This document shows positions 37,695 through 46,642 of a stretch of 49,455 nt of DNA, piece by piece. Location of the stretch: positions 1-49,455 of the forward strand of contig JAKAUU010000015.1 in assembly GCA_021817505.1 (NCBI GenBank), read 5' to 3'. Source of the DNA: Microcaldota archaeon (GTDB lineage Archaea > Micrarchaeota > Micrarchaeia > Micrarchaeales > CABMGC01). The stretch's first letter is position 1. Every line of letters starts with the position of its first letter. The translations under genes and the position numbers were made by a program. The notes under the pieces are model-generated. The model made no database searches, was not told the origin of the DNA, and saw only the letters and a program-made list of their open reading frames with translations.

Positions 37695-39686
37695 ATGCTT
37701 AAACAGAATCTGATTACCATGACGGATGAAGGCAAAAAGATCATAGGATTAAATCCGGATTATATTGACAGGAGCGCAGACCCTAGGAAGGACATGTACA
37801 GATTTGCAAACGGCAGATGGATGGATACTGCCGAGATACCCAAGGACATGACCTCTATAAACGCTTTCGTGGAGCTCGATGAGCTCAATAAGGACAGGCT
37901 GCGAAGGATAGCCGAAGAGTGCGCTGCTGAGAAAGATGGAAGAAACAGGCATGAGAAGCTCGTTGGCGATTTCTACTTATCCGCGACAAATACGGATAAG
38001 CTCGAGGAGCTAAGGTTCAAGCCGATTGAAGATGATTGGAAGCTTGTTGAGGGCATAGATTCAAGGGAGAATCTTGCCCACGCCATATCAGAGCTGCATA
38101 TGAGGGGGGTTGGAGGCTTCTTCTATGTTTTGGCCTCTCCGGACAACAAGAATTCCTCAGTATATGCGCTTTACCTTCAGCAGAGCGGTCTCTCGCTTCC
38201 TGACAGGGAGTATTACCTTAATGGGAAGATGGCAGAGATACGCGACTACTACCTTCAGCATATGGAGAGGATGTTCGGCATGTATGGGATAGCTGCCGAT
38301 AAGGCAGAGGGCATGGCAAAGGCTGTCCTCGAGATAGAGACCGTTATAGCAAAGGCAAGCTGGCCCAATGAGCAGCTCATGGATGACATCAAGAACTACA
38401 ATCCCATGGATATAGAGGCGCTTTGCAAGAGGTACGGCAGCTTATACTTTGCAGATTATCTTAAGAGGTTTGAGGCGCAGCAGGTGCCTTATGTCATTGT
38501 GGGACAGCCTGACTTTTTTGATGAGATAAGCAGGATAGTAGCTGAAGAGGACATCGGAAAGCTTAAGGCATATCTCTCATGGAAGGTGATCAACGGATAT
38601 GCATCTTTGCTGCATAAAGAGGCTGATGATGAGCACTTTGACATGTTTGGAAGAAAGCTATCCGGGCAGAAGGAGCAGAAGCAGAGGTGGAAGCGTGCGG
38701 TTGGTGCAATCAATTCGTGCATCGGCGATTCAATAGGCAGGATATATGTGGAGAGATACTTCGATGCAGAATCGAAGGCCTTGATTGAGCAGATGGTTGC
38801 CGACCTGATAAACGTATTCAGGAAGAGAATACTGGCCCTTGAGTGGATGGGCGAAGAGACAAAAAGAAAAGCGGTTGAGAAGCTTGACAGAATGGTAGTA
38901 ATGGTAGGCTATCCGAAAAAGTTCAGGGAGTATGATGGTCTTGTTACGGATCCTGATGATTATGCAGGCAATGTCAAGCGTGCATACAGGGCAGAGCTTT
39001 TGAGGGATATGCATAGATTGGGGAAGCCTGTGGACAAAGACGAATGGTTCATGAACCCGCAGGATGTCAATGCATATAATTCCCCGCCTGACAACAGGAT
39101 AGTCTTTCCTGCAGGCATACTGCAGGCTCCTTTCTTCGATAAGGGCGTGGACCATGCGGTCAATTATGGCAGTATCGGCTCCACGATAGGGCATGAGATG
39201 ACCCATGGGTTCGACAGTACGGGCAGAACGCATGATGCAGATGGAAACCTGAGGGATTGGTGGACTGCTGAAGATGAGAAGAAATTCAATGAGCTTGCAG
39301 AAGAGGTCGTAAAGGAGTTCTCGTCTATTGAGATACTTCCCGGCATGAAGATAAACGGCAGGCTGACGCTCGGGGAGAACCTGGCAGACATGGGTGGTCT
39401 GAATATAGCTTATGATGCATTGATGGAAAGGCTTGCCTCTGGGGTTTCTGACAGGCATAAGATAGATGGTTTTACGGTAGAGCAGCGCTTCTTCATAGCA
39501 TATGCGCAGTCGTGGAAGAACAAGATAAGCGATGAATCTGCCATGAGGAGATTGCTGACAGACCCGCACTCGCCAGAGCGCATTAGGGCAATGGTACCAT
39601 CTGTTAACAACCCTGCTTTTGACATAGCATTCCCTCCTGATGCTTCTGCAGCTAAGGAAAAGAGGAAGCTGATAGGAGTATGGTAA
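37695..39686 (+). CDS. M13 family (neprilysin/PepO-like) metallopeptidase
   Basis: 663 aa; IGSTIGHEMTHGFDSTGRTHDADGNLRDWW; LGENLADMGGLNIAYDA. Confidence 0.95.
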   Translation: MLKQNLITMTDEGKKIIGLNPDYIDRSADPRKDMYRFANGRWMDTAEIPKDMTSINAFVELDELNKDRLRRIAEECAAEKDGRNRHEKLVGDFYLSATNTDKLEELRFKPIEDDWKLVEGIDSRENLAHAISELHMRGVGGFFYVLASPDNKNSSVYALYLQQSGLSLPDREYYLNGKMAEIRDYYLQHMERMFGMYGIAADKAEGMAKAVLEIETVIAKASWPNEQLMDDIKNYNPMDIEALCKRYGSLYFADYLKRFEAQQVPYVIVGQPDFFDEISRIVAEEDIGKLKAYLSWKVINGYASLLHKEADDEHFDMFGRKLSGQKEQKQRWKRAVGAINSCIGDSIGRIYVERYFDAESKALIEQMVADLINVFRKRILALEWMGEETKRKAVEKLDRMVVMVGYPKKFREYDGLVTDPDDYAGNVKRAYRAELLRDMHRLGKPVDKDEWFMNPQDVNAYNSPPDNRIVFPAGILQAPFFDKGVDHAVNYGSIGSTIGHEMTHGFDSTGRTHDADGNLRDWWTAEDEKKFNELAEEVVKEFSSIEILPGMKINGRLTLGENLADMGGLNIAYDALMERLASGVSDRHKIDGFTVEQRFFIAYAQSWKNKISDESAMRRLLTDPHSPERIRAMVPSVNNPAFDIAFPPDASAAKEKRKLIGVW

Positions 39687-39740
39687 TCGTAAAACCTGCA
39701 ACCATTATTAATTTTGGCTGCGGAATATGCTTGTGATAAT

Positions 39741-40001
39741 ATGGGAAAGAGAATAGTGGTGCATGAAAGGGATCATCCTTATGCAGTTAAGCTCAGCGAC
39801 CTTCCTGGCTTCAAGAACCTGACGGCCGATGAGAAGGTATTGAACTATGAAGTGCACATATGCGCATGCGGATTGTCTAACAACAAGCCTTTCTGCGACG
39901 GAAGCCATGCGAAGACCAAGGGAGAGGAAGCGGAGCACGTTTACACCTACAACAAGGAGCATGCAAGATCCGAGGTATACGAAGGGTATAAGGAGGAGTG
40001 A
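39741..40001 (+). CDS. CDGSH-type iron-sulfur protein
   Basis: VHICACGLSNNKPFCDGSHAKTKGEEAEHVYTY. Confidence 0.92.
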   Translation: MGKRIVVHERDHPYAVKLSDLPGFKNLTADEKVLNYEVHICACGLSNNKPFCDGSHAKTKGEEAEHVYTYNKEHARSEVYEGYKEE

Positions 40002-40003
40002 AA

Positions 40004-40075
40004 AGCCACCGGCGAGAATTGGACTCGCGACCTTCTGCTTACCATGCAGACGCTCTACCACTGAGCTACGGAGGC
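40004..40075 (-). tRNA. tRNA-Thr(GGT)
   Basis: GCCTCCG/CGGTGGC acceptor (one T-T mismatch); TCTGC-ATGGTAA-GCAGA; T-arm GCGAGTCCAATTCTCGC; discriminator U. Confidence 0.88.
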
Positions 40076-40182
40076 GCAACGTAAGCGTAACGTAAAGATA
40101 AGTATATATACTTACTATTGATAATTAGTAGTGGAAGCTTATTTAAAAAAATCGGTCAGAAACGGCTTCAAACTGTGATCTT

Positions 40183-40848
40183 ATGGTATTACTAGAAATA
40201 GGCATAGCATTGGTTGTCATAGTGTTCCTTGCAATAATAGGCATGATGTACAACGGGCTTGTCGTGAAGAGGAACAGGGTACAGGACGCGTGGGCGCAGA
40301 TAGACGTGCAGCTAAAGAGAAGGTATGACCTGATACCTAACCTGATAGACACTGTCAAGGGCTATGCGAAGTACGAGCGCAGCGTGCTCACCGATGTCAC
40401 AAGGCTAAGAACATCCCTTGTAGCAGGCTCTATCCAGGACAAAGCTGCTGCAAACAACCAGCTCACACAGGCTCTCAAATCCATATTCGCAGTTGCAGAG
40501 AACTATCCCGACCTTAAGGCGTCGGCGAACTTCCAGCAGCTGCAGCAGGAGCTCGCAGCCACAGAGGACAGGATAGCCTTTGTTCGAACCTCTTACAACG
40601 ATTATGTACTTGATTACAACAATGCTACGCAGACCGTGCCTAGTGTCTGGATAGCATCCGCATTCAACTTCAAGAAAGCTGACTTCTTCCAGGCACCTGA
40701 TGAGGAAAAGAAGGTTGTCAAGGTCGATTTCAGCGATCTTTCAGGATCGCAGCAGGCACAGCAGCCTGCGCCTGATCCACAGGCGGCTGCTAAACCTGCA
40801 GCAAAGCAGCCTTCCAAAAAGGCGGATAATAGTCAGGATAGCAAATAG
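40183..40848 (+). CDS. LemA family protein
   Basis: YNGLVVKRNRVQDAWAQIDVQLKRRYDLIPNLIDTVKGYAKYE. Confidence 0.94.
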   Translation: MVLLEIGIALVVIVFLAIIGMMYNGLVVKRNRVQDAWAQIDVQLKRRYDLIPNLIDTVKGYAKYERSVLTDVTRLRTSLVAGSIQDKAAANNQLTQALKSIFAVAENYPDLKASANFQQLQQELAATEDRIAFVRTSYNDYVLDYNNATQTVPSVWIASAFNFKKADFFQAPDEEKKVVKVDFSDLSGSQQAQQPAPDPQAAAKPAAKQPSKKADNSQDSK

Positions 40849-40864
40849 ACATAGATGATCGGTT

Positions 40865-41776
40865 ATGGCAAGCTTCTTCGATGAGATAGCGAGAAACAGG
40901 CTTAAGTCACTGCTGCTCATGGTGCTCTTTTCCCTCCTCTTCTTCGCGATAATATATGCAGTGGTATGGCTCTTCGGAGGAGGTCTCTTCGGCCTGATGG
41001 TCGGAGGGGCGATAGTGGTCGGATATGCCTTCTTCTCATACTTCTATGGGGCAAGCATGGTCCTGAAGATGTCGCGTGCCAAGCCTGCCAGCCAGAATGA
41101 TTATCCTGTGCTTTACGAGGTAGTGGGAGGTCTTGCTGCCGCAGGCCAGATAAAGATGCCGAAGATATATGTCATAGACACAAAGGACCCTAATGCGTTC
41201 GCAACTGGCAGGAACAAGAACAACGCTTCCGTAGCAGTAACCACGGGGCTTCTTGGAATGATGAACAAGGATGAGCTTGAGGGCGTTCTTGCTCATGAGA
41301 TATCCCATATATACAACAACGACATACAGTTCATGATGCTCACAGTTGTCTTTGGCGGAGTGATAGGGCTGATAGCAGCATTCTTCAGGTACTCGTTCTT
41401 CTTCGGGGGCTTCGGAGGCAACAACAGGAACGGAGGACTGCTGATATTGGTGGAGCTTGCACTCGCGATAATAGCACCGATAATAGCGACTTTGCTGAGG
41501 CTGGCGATATCAAGAAAGAGGGAGTATATGGCAGACGCAAACGGAGCCAGAATGACAAGGGATCCTGGGTCGCTTGCAAGCGCACTCGGCAAGATAAGGG
41601 ACTTTACCCAGAACCCGCAGAAGGTTGCGGCTGCGCAGCAGGGAAGCAGTTATGCGAACCCTGTGACAACATATCTCTACTTCTCGAATCCGATAAGCAT
41701 GAAATCCATAGGGAATCTGCTCTCCACGCATCCTCCTATAGAGGAGAGGATAAAAAGACTGCAGAACATGCACTGA
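40865..41776 (+). CDS. htpX: M48 family metalloprotease HtpX
   Basis: GVLAHEISHIYNNDIQFMM; YVIDTKDPNAFATGRNKNNASVAVTTGLL; STHPPIEERIKRL. Confidence 0.94.
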   Translation: MASFFDEIARNRLKSLLLMVLFSLLFFAIIYAVVWLFGGGLFGLMVGGAIVVGYAFFSYFYGASMVLKMSRAKPASQNDYPVLYEVVGGLAAAGQIKMPKIYVIDTKDPNAFATGRNKNNASVAVTTGLLGMMNKDELEGVLAHEISHIYNNDIQFMMLTVVFGGVIGLIAAFFRYSFFFGGFGGNNRNGGLLILVELALAIIAPIIATLLRLAISRKREYMADANGARMTRDPGSLASALGKIRDFTQNPQKVAAAQQGSSYANPVTTYLYFSNPISMKSIGNLLSTHPPIEERIKRLQNMH

Positions 41777-41786
41777 CCGTGTCTAT

Positions 41787-42131
41787 TTAACGGGATATGA
41801 GCCAGTTAAGGAAACCGTGGCCGGCCCGCTCTTCGTAATAGGCATCTGCCGAACGCATCATTGTCTTGAGATCCTCTACTGATTTTGCGCTGATCCCGTT
41901 TACCCTTACTTCATCCTTTGTTATACATATATCTGTAATCCTGCTGGGATCTTCCCTGCTACAGAGCAGGTGCGACTCCCCTCTGTCAGTCGCAAGCCCG
42001 TATCTCTCCCTTGAGCTGCGGTTCAAAGATATCAGCTCGTTTATCGAACTTATGTGCTTCCCGTCTATCGCAACCCTGTTTCCCGAGATTACTACATCTC
42101 TTCCGAACTTTGCTCCTTCCACAAGTGCCAT
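41787..42131 (-). CDS. Hypothetical protein
   Basis: 114-aa ORF with coding-like composition; no recognised family. Confidence 0.5.
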   Translation of the reverse strand: MALVEGAKFGRDVVISGNRVAIDGKHISSINELISLNRSSRERYGLATDRGESHLLCSREDPSRITDICITKDEVRVNGISAKSVEDLKTMMRSADAYYEERAGHGFLNWLISR

Positions 42132-42201
42132 CTTATCACGCTTGCCAGTAGAATCCCGTGATATAAATAGCTTTGCAGGACAGGCGCTGCTTTGGATAAT
42201 G

Positions 42202-42305
42202 TGCAGGGGGTGAGATTCGAACTCACGAAGGCGCTAGGCCACAGGATCTTAAGTCCTGCGCGTTTTTCTGTGGCTCTTTGCCAAACCAGACTCTGCAACC
42301 CCTGC
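42202..42305 (-). tRNA. tRNA-Leu(TAA) with about 19 extra nt in the D-arm/26-region (candidate non-canonical intron)
   Basis: GCAGGGG/CCCCTGC acceptor; CAGGA-CTTAAGA-TCCTG; T-arm GTGAGTTCGAATCTCAC; 104 nt versus 85 nt for tRNA-Leu(CAG) in this window. Confidence 0.82.
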
Positions 42306-42318
42306 AGGTTAAGTGCAA

Positions 42319-43053
42319 TCATGCGTACATTGAAGGGCCGCTGGTGCTCTCCGCAGTGCTATTGTACTGTTCATGCGTGTCCTTTACGTTCTTGAGCATG
42401 TCGCGTATCTTCGCCTCTACGAGCTTTGCTTCCTTGTCCAGCTCATCCAGGTCTATATCCAGGTTCATGAGCTTCTGCAGGCCCTGTATTGCAAGTTCGG
42501 CATACTTCGGATCTGTGATTGCAGGATCGACCTCTACGAGGACATTGGCAGCCTTTATGCCGTACTGCTCCGCATTCACAAGTATTATCGCATTGACTCC
42601 GGCAACCGCGCCTTCGTTTATCGGTTTCATGCCGCTTGATACGGCCTTCTTGAGCATATCCTGTGGACCGATCAGGTAGAGGTTGTCCTTTGGCTTCTTT
42701 ATCGCCATGCCGCTTATCGAGAATATCTGCTTTATCTTGTTCCTCTTGCAGAACGAGATTATCTCCATTGCAACGTCGCTTACCGCATCTACAGGTATGA
42801 CGAATTCCGACATGATTATTACTATCTTGAATTTGTCCGATTTGTAAAGTCTTGCAGGGGACATCGGAACTGCATTGTGTATAGCTGCTATTGGAGGGAA
42901 CCTCTGGCTTGCTATATAGCCTATGTATTCGGGCTTAAGCTTGTCTATCATGTAGCTCGCAGCCATCGGACCGACGAGACCCGCGCTTGGGAAGCCCTCT
43001 ATTACAGTATATCCTGATAGATCATAATCCTTGAACAGCTTTATCTCAACCAT
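42319..43053 (-). CDS. PAC2 family (proteasome assembly chaperone-like) protein
   Basis: VIEGFPSAGLVGPMAASYMIDKLKPEYIGYIASQRFPPIAAIHN. Confidence 0.9.
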   Translation of the reverse strand: MVEIKLFKDYDLSGYTVIEGFPSAGLVGPMAASYMIDKLKPEYIGYIASQRFPPIAAIHNAVPMSPARLYKSDKFKIVIIMSEFVIPVDAVSDVAMEIISFCKRNKIKQIFSISGMAIKKPKDNLYLIGPQDMLKKAVSSGMKPINEGAVAGVNAIILVNAEQYGIKAANVLVEVDPAITDPKYAELAIQGLQKLMNLDIDLDELDKEAKLVEAKIRDMLKNVKDTHEQYNSTAESTSGPSMYA

Positions 43054-43196
43054 AGCATCAGTAGACTCTGTGCAAGAATATTTAAATAGGCTTTGCAGAT
43101 TTTCCATCTATCCTCGGTTTTACCTCGTGTATAAAACTGTCGTCTTTACCTGTGATATATATAAAAAGCCTTCGACGGATATATTATCGTGGTAAA

Positions 43197-43439
43197 ATGG
43201 CTGAAAGAGTAGGATCAGAAAAGATCCGAAGGGAAGACGGCTATCTATATTTCCTCGGAAAGGATGGCGCAGTCTGGAAGACCCCTATGAAGAATAATCC
43301 GCGAGGTAGAAAGGCCCGAGTGAGCGAAGAGAAGGTAAAGAGACAGGAAGGCTATCTCTACTTTATAGACAAGAGCGGATACGTAGCAAGGACAAAGATG
43401 AACAGAAGGGGAAGAGTTGCAAGAAAGAAAAGGAGATAA
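43197..43439 (+). CDS. Small very basic protein with internal duplication
   Basis: MAERVGSEKIRREDGYLYFLGKDGAVWKTPMKNNPRGRKARVSEEKVKRQEGYLYFIDKSGYVARTKMNRRGRVARKKRR; preceded by TATA-like TGATATATATAAAAA. Confidence 0.8.
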   Translation: MAERVGSEKIRREDGYLYFLGKDGAVWKTPMKNNPRGRKARVSEEKVKRQEGYLYFIDKSGYVARTKMNRRGRVARKKRR

Positions 43440-43440
43440 C

Positions 43441-43500
43441 TCTTCAGAATTGTTTTCTTTTCTTTTCTTTTTTTCTAATTCTTTTTATTTTACCTGTTTT
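43441..43500 (+). terminator. T-rich archaeal-type terminator region
   Basis: TTGTTTTCTTTTCTTTTCTTTTTTTCTAATTCTTTTTATTTTACC immediately after the 43197..43439 stop. Confidence 0.55.
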
Positions 43501-43562
43501 TTGGCATACAGCATATGTTTTAATATCTGCATGCAGATGCTTTCTCATTAGAAGTGCATAAC

Positions 43563-44093
43563 ATGGAGATTAGGACCTTGATAATAATTGCAATAATAGT
43601 TGTCCTGCTCATAGTCGCCTACATATTTATTGTTTCACATAGGAGTACTGCCCAGTCGACTACCTCCACCTCAGGGCCTATAAACGGAACGACGAGTATG
43701 ACCGTGCCCCCTTATATCACTACTTATAACTCGGTCTCAAACAGCAAAAACATAACTAATTTGACAGGATTGAATGTGAAGACCATTTACACAGGGCCTG
43801 CCGAATCTGGCGGATTGTCGTGCAACGGGATAAGCAAGGCTTACTTTATAGACACTGTGGGCAAATTCCACGCAGACTCGAATTTCAGCTTTTACTTTGA
43901 GATAAGCTCGCCAAGCTGCAACTTTACCATAACGAGCATAAATATTGACAATCCGGGGTTCAGGATTGTCAGCGAGCAGCCGCCTGTGCCTTACTACATG
44001 CCGAGCTTCTCCAATATAGAAGAGGTTGTAACCCTGACTTCGCCTGTTGGCAATTTTACAGGGCCAGTCTCAGTAACGATTAATGCGAAGTAA
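43563..44093 (+). CDS. Hypothetical membrane-anchored/secreted protein
   Basis: N-terminal TM MEIRTLIIIAIIVVLLIVAYIFIVSH followed by a Ser/Thr/Asn-rich extracytoplasmic region. Confidence 0.65.
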   Translation: MEIRTLIIIAIIVVLLIVAYIFIVSHRSTAQSTTSTSGPINGTTSMTVPPYITTYNSVSNSKNITNLTGLNVKTIYTGPAESGGLSCNGISKAYFIDTVGKFHADSNFSFYFEISSPSCNFTITSINIDNPGFRIVSEQPPVPYYMPSFSNIEEVVTLTSPVGNFTGPVSVTINAK

Positions 44094-44139
44094 AGCATGG
44101 TCTGATTCTTTGCTCTCGGATATTGGCAAAGGCAGGCGT

Positions 44140-44880
44140 TCATCCCATAAGCGCATATGCTTTTTTAATGCTCTCCTTTGCCTCATGCATATTTGAGATC
44201 CTTCCTTTTATCTGGTCTGCGGACATCCTCTTCGAACATATCATTATGCTGTTACCAGACGCCAATTGGGTCTTCAATGAAAAGGTCTTGTAGTTCTTGG
44301 CAAGGCTGCCCATGTCAACCGTATGCTCTATCGAATTAATCGCGATGATGCCATCGCTTGAGAGCAGCTTGTATGAATCCGTGAAAAAATCCTGGCTCGT
44401 GAAGGCCTTGGGGATCTTGCTCCCTTCGAATGCGTCTAGTATTATGAGGTCGTACCTTGAATCGCTCTCTTTGACAAACTTTGCCCCGTCTCCCACTATT
44501 ACCCTTGCTCCCCCTATGTCAAAATGCTCCTTCGCAAGTTCGGCTATATCGCCGTCTATCTCTACTACATCGAGCTCCAGGTTTGAATATAAGGCGCTGA
44601 GCTGCCGTGCTATCGTCCCTCCTCCCAAGCCTATCATAAGCACTCTCGGCCTTTCATAAAGACCCGGAAGGATTGCGAAAAGGTCCCAGTAATTGTTTGT
44701 ATAGTAGTCGTCCTTGTTTGCTATCGAGTATATGGTTCCTATCCCATGGCACATCATGGTGGTGTTGTTCCTCCTCAAAACGAAGATGCTTCCGCGCTGG
44801 TCGACGACCTTCCAGCCGTTTAGAACATATGCGAATCGGGTCAGCGCGTTTGTTATGCTTACCATGAAAAGCAGCTCCAT
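44140..44880 (-). CDS. Spermidine synthase-like methyltransferase-fold protein
   Basis: VLMIGLGGGTIARQLSALYSNLELDVVEIDGDIAELAKEHF...YDLIILDAFEGSKIPKAFTSQDFF. Confidence 0.85.
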   Translation of the reverse strand: MELLFMVSITNALTRFAYVLNGWKVVDQRGSIFVLRRNNTTMMCHGIGTIYSIANKDDYYTNNYWDLFAILPGLYERPRVLMIGLGGGTIARQLSALYSNLELDVVEIDGDIAELAKEHFDIGGARVIVGDGAKFVKESDSRYDLIILDAFEGSKIPKAFTSQDFFTDSYKLLSSDGIIAINSIEHTVDMGSLAKNYKTFSLKTQLASGNSIMICSKRMSADQIKGRISNMHEAKESIKKAYALMG

Positions 44881-44972
44881 TCTAGCTCTTTGAACAGAAC
44901 TAATAAATATTTGATTGTTATAAGAACTTATTGTGGAAGGCAGCGAATTGATGATGGTTAGATGGTGGGAGA

Positions 44973-45434
44973 ATGGGAAGAGATGGCCAGGGAAACGTAG
45001 TGAGGATCTACGGCAGGAAGCTGTATGACGAACGTGTAACGGTAGGCAACACTGGGGAGGAGAGAGCGAGCACCTATCTCTACATAGCACGTGGATGGGA
45101 GGACCAGCTCAAGGACCCTTTGAAGATTACTCAGAACAGTGCCAATTCTGCAGAGTTCAACAGCGGTGCGTCAAGCAGATGGGAGAAGGCAGGGGATTAT
45201 GCCGTTGATCCGCATAAGAGGGCAAGCTATTATGAGAGGGCTCTGCGTTTTGCGAAGAGCCTGCCTGAAGAGGAGCGCAGGATAAAGGAGCTGAGGCTGT
45301 CGCTTAAGATGAGGAGGAGCAGTGCACATCTCCATGAAGCCGCTGCCGAGAAGCATGGCGTCGTCATAAATATGGATGCATATAGGAAGAAACATGAAGA
45401 TGGGGATAAGCTCGAAGGCTCGTTGCGTTCATGA
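44973..45434 (+). CDS. Hypothetical protein, tandem paralog A
   Basis: Shares NVVRIYGRKLY..R, WEKAGDY and LSLKMRR with the next ORF. Confidence 0.6.
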   Translation: MGRDGQGNVVRIYGRKLYDERVTVGNTGEERASTYLYIARGWEDQLKDPLKITQNSANSAEFNSGASSRWEKAGDYAVDPHKRASYYERALRFAKSLPEEERRIKELRLSLKMRRSSAHLHEAAAEKHGVVINMDAYRKKHEDGDKLEGSLRS

Positions 45435-45478
45435 GTTGCATTGTTCATTCGGCATTTGCATTATAGAAGGTGATTAAC

Positions 45479-45916
45479 ATGGATGGGGAAAAAGTGGTCC
45501 GCCTTTATAACAGGAAACTATACACAAGCAGGATAGGCATACTTCCAAGGGACAGATCGGATGCATCCGAAGTTTATGAAAGGATGGCCTTGAGCGAAGA
45601 GAAGATGCTCTTGGATCCTGAAAACAGAAGGCATATTGATCCTAAAGCGATAATCGACCTGCTGCGCACCATCTCCGAGGATTGGGAACGTGCAGGCGAT
45701 TATGAACGTGTGAAGGATAGGAAAGGGCACCTTTACGACCATGCGATGAATTCCGCAGAGATACTCGCTGCCAAAGGGGACGATTCGAATGAGAACAGGC
45801 TTCTGCTCAAGATGAGGAGAGATGGCTGCATAAGCGATGTTGGAAGGTATAAGATAAACAGGAGCAACGAGTATGTAACAAAAGAGGCTCTGAAAAAGCT
45901 GCGTGAGAAGAGTTAG
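45479..45916 (+). CDS. Hypothetical protein, tandem paralog B
   Basis: KVVRLYNRKLYTSR, WERAGDY, RLLLKMRR shared with the upstream gene; SD AAGGTGAT precedes ATG. Confidence 0.65.
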   Translation: MDGEKVVRLYNRKLYTSRIGILPRDRSDASEVYERMALSEEKMLLDPENRRHIDPKAIIDLLRTISEDWERAGDYERVKDRKGHLYDHAMNSAEILAAKGDDSNENRLLLKMRRDGCISDVGRYKINRSNEYVTKEALKKLREKS

Positions 45917-45936
45917 CAGGTATCTAATAGCCATAA

Positions 45937-46024
45937 GCATGGCTGACGCTATGCGTTCTTTCCTAAAATAAAAAATAGGAAAGGAGAAGGAAAGCTTGTT
46001 TGTGTAATGCGTTAGTTGCGGTGC
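45937..46024 (-). repeat. Distal copy of 88-bp direct repeat containing the 23S rRNA 3' end and downstream hairpins
   Basis: Identical over 88 bp to 47348..47435 by direct reading. Confidence 0.97.
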
Positions 46025-46080
46025 AGTGTCTTCGCAATAAGAATTAAGAACTTAAGCACGAATAATTATTAGGTGGAACA

Positions 46081-46317
46081 ATGAAACAACAAGAGATTCA
46101 ATTGGATAACGATAAAGGCATAAATGCCAAACTAGACAATATAACAAAACTGTTGAGTACGATAGCGCTAGAGCTGGAGGAGCTCTCAAATTCAGGGGCG
46201 GAGATAAAGATGAGCAAAAAGGCCAAGGCAGAGATAGAAAAGGGCCTTAGAGAGCTGGAGAGTGGGAAGGGCAGAACATACAAGAACTGGAGCGAATTTG
46301 ATAAAACGTTAGGGTAG
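46081..46317 (+). CDS. Putative antitoxin of a RelBE-like pair
   Basis: 78 aa, charged helical, SD TTAGGTGGAACA-ATG; 17 nt upstream of a RelE-like ORF. Confidence 0.65.
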   Translation: MKQQEIQLDNDKGINAKLDNITKLLSTIALELEELSNSGAEIKMSKKAKAEIEKGLRELESGKGRTYKNWSEFDKTLG

Positions 46318-46334
46318 TTCCTGTTGGTGATGTT

Positions 46335-46595
46335 TTGTCTTATTCTGTGACGTTTGTGCCGAGAGTCGAAAAGGCATTTGGCAAGGCGAAGAAACGGGAT
46401 ATGGAAACATACAAAGAAATAGCAAGGAAGATAGCGAAGATTCTAGAGGATCCGTATCGCTTTGGCAAGCCTATGCGCAGTGAATATAAGGGATTGTGGG
46501 AAATACATGTTAAGAACAACTTACTTTACTATAGGATAAATGAAAGGTCAAAGTCTGTTGAGATAGTCGCATACCTCGACCATGATACGCTGTGA
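46335..46595 (+). CDS. RelE/ParE-superfamily toxin
   Basis: YSVTFVPRVEKAFGKAKKRDMETYKEIARKIAKILEDPYRFGKPMRSEYKGLWEIHVKNNLLYYRINERSKSVEIVAYLDHDTL. Confidence 0.85.
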   Translation: MSYSVTFVPRVEKAFGKAKKRDMETYKEIARKIAKILEDPYRFGKPMRSEYKGLWEIHVKNNLLYYRINERSKSVEIVAYLDHDTL

Positions 46596-46642
46596 TAATA
46601 TATCAAAGCGGCATAAGGATTTGCCGTGATGTTTTACCGCAG

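Noticed and set aside
38730-39701. 323-aa minus-strand ORF opposite the M13 peptidase
   Set aside because: The M13 peptidase has a complete HExxH active site and family-wide similarity; the antisense frame has none.
43441-43500. Pyrimidine-rich tract as a repeat element
   Set aside because: Best explained as an archaeal oligo-T terminator.
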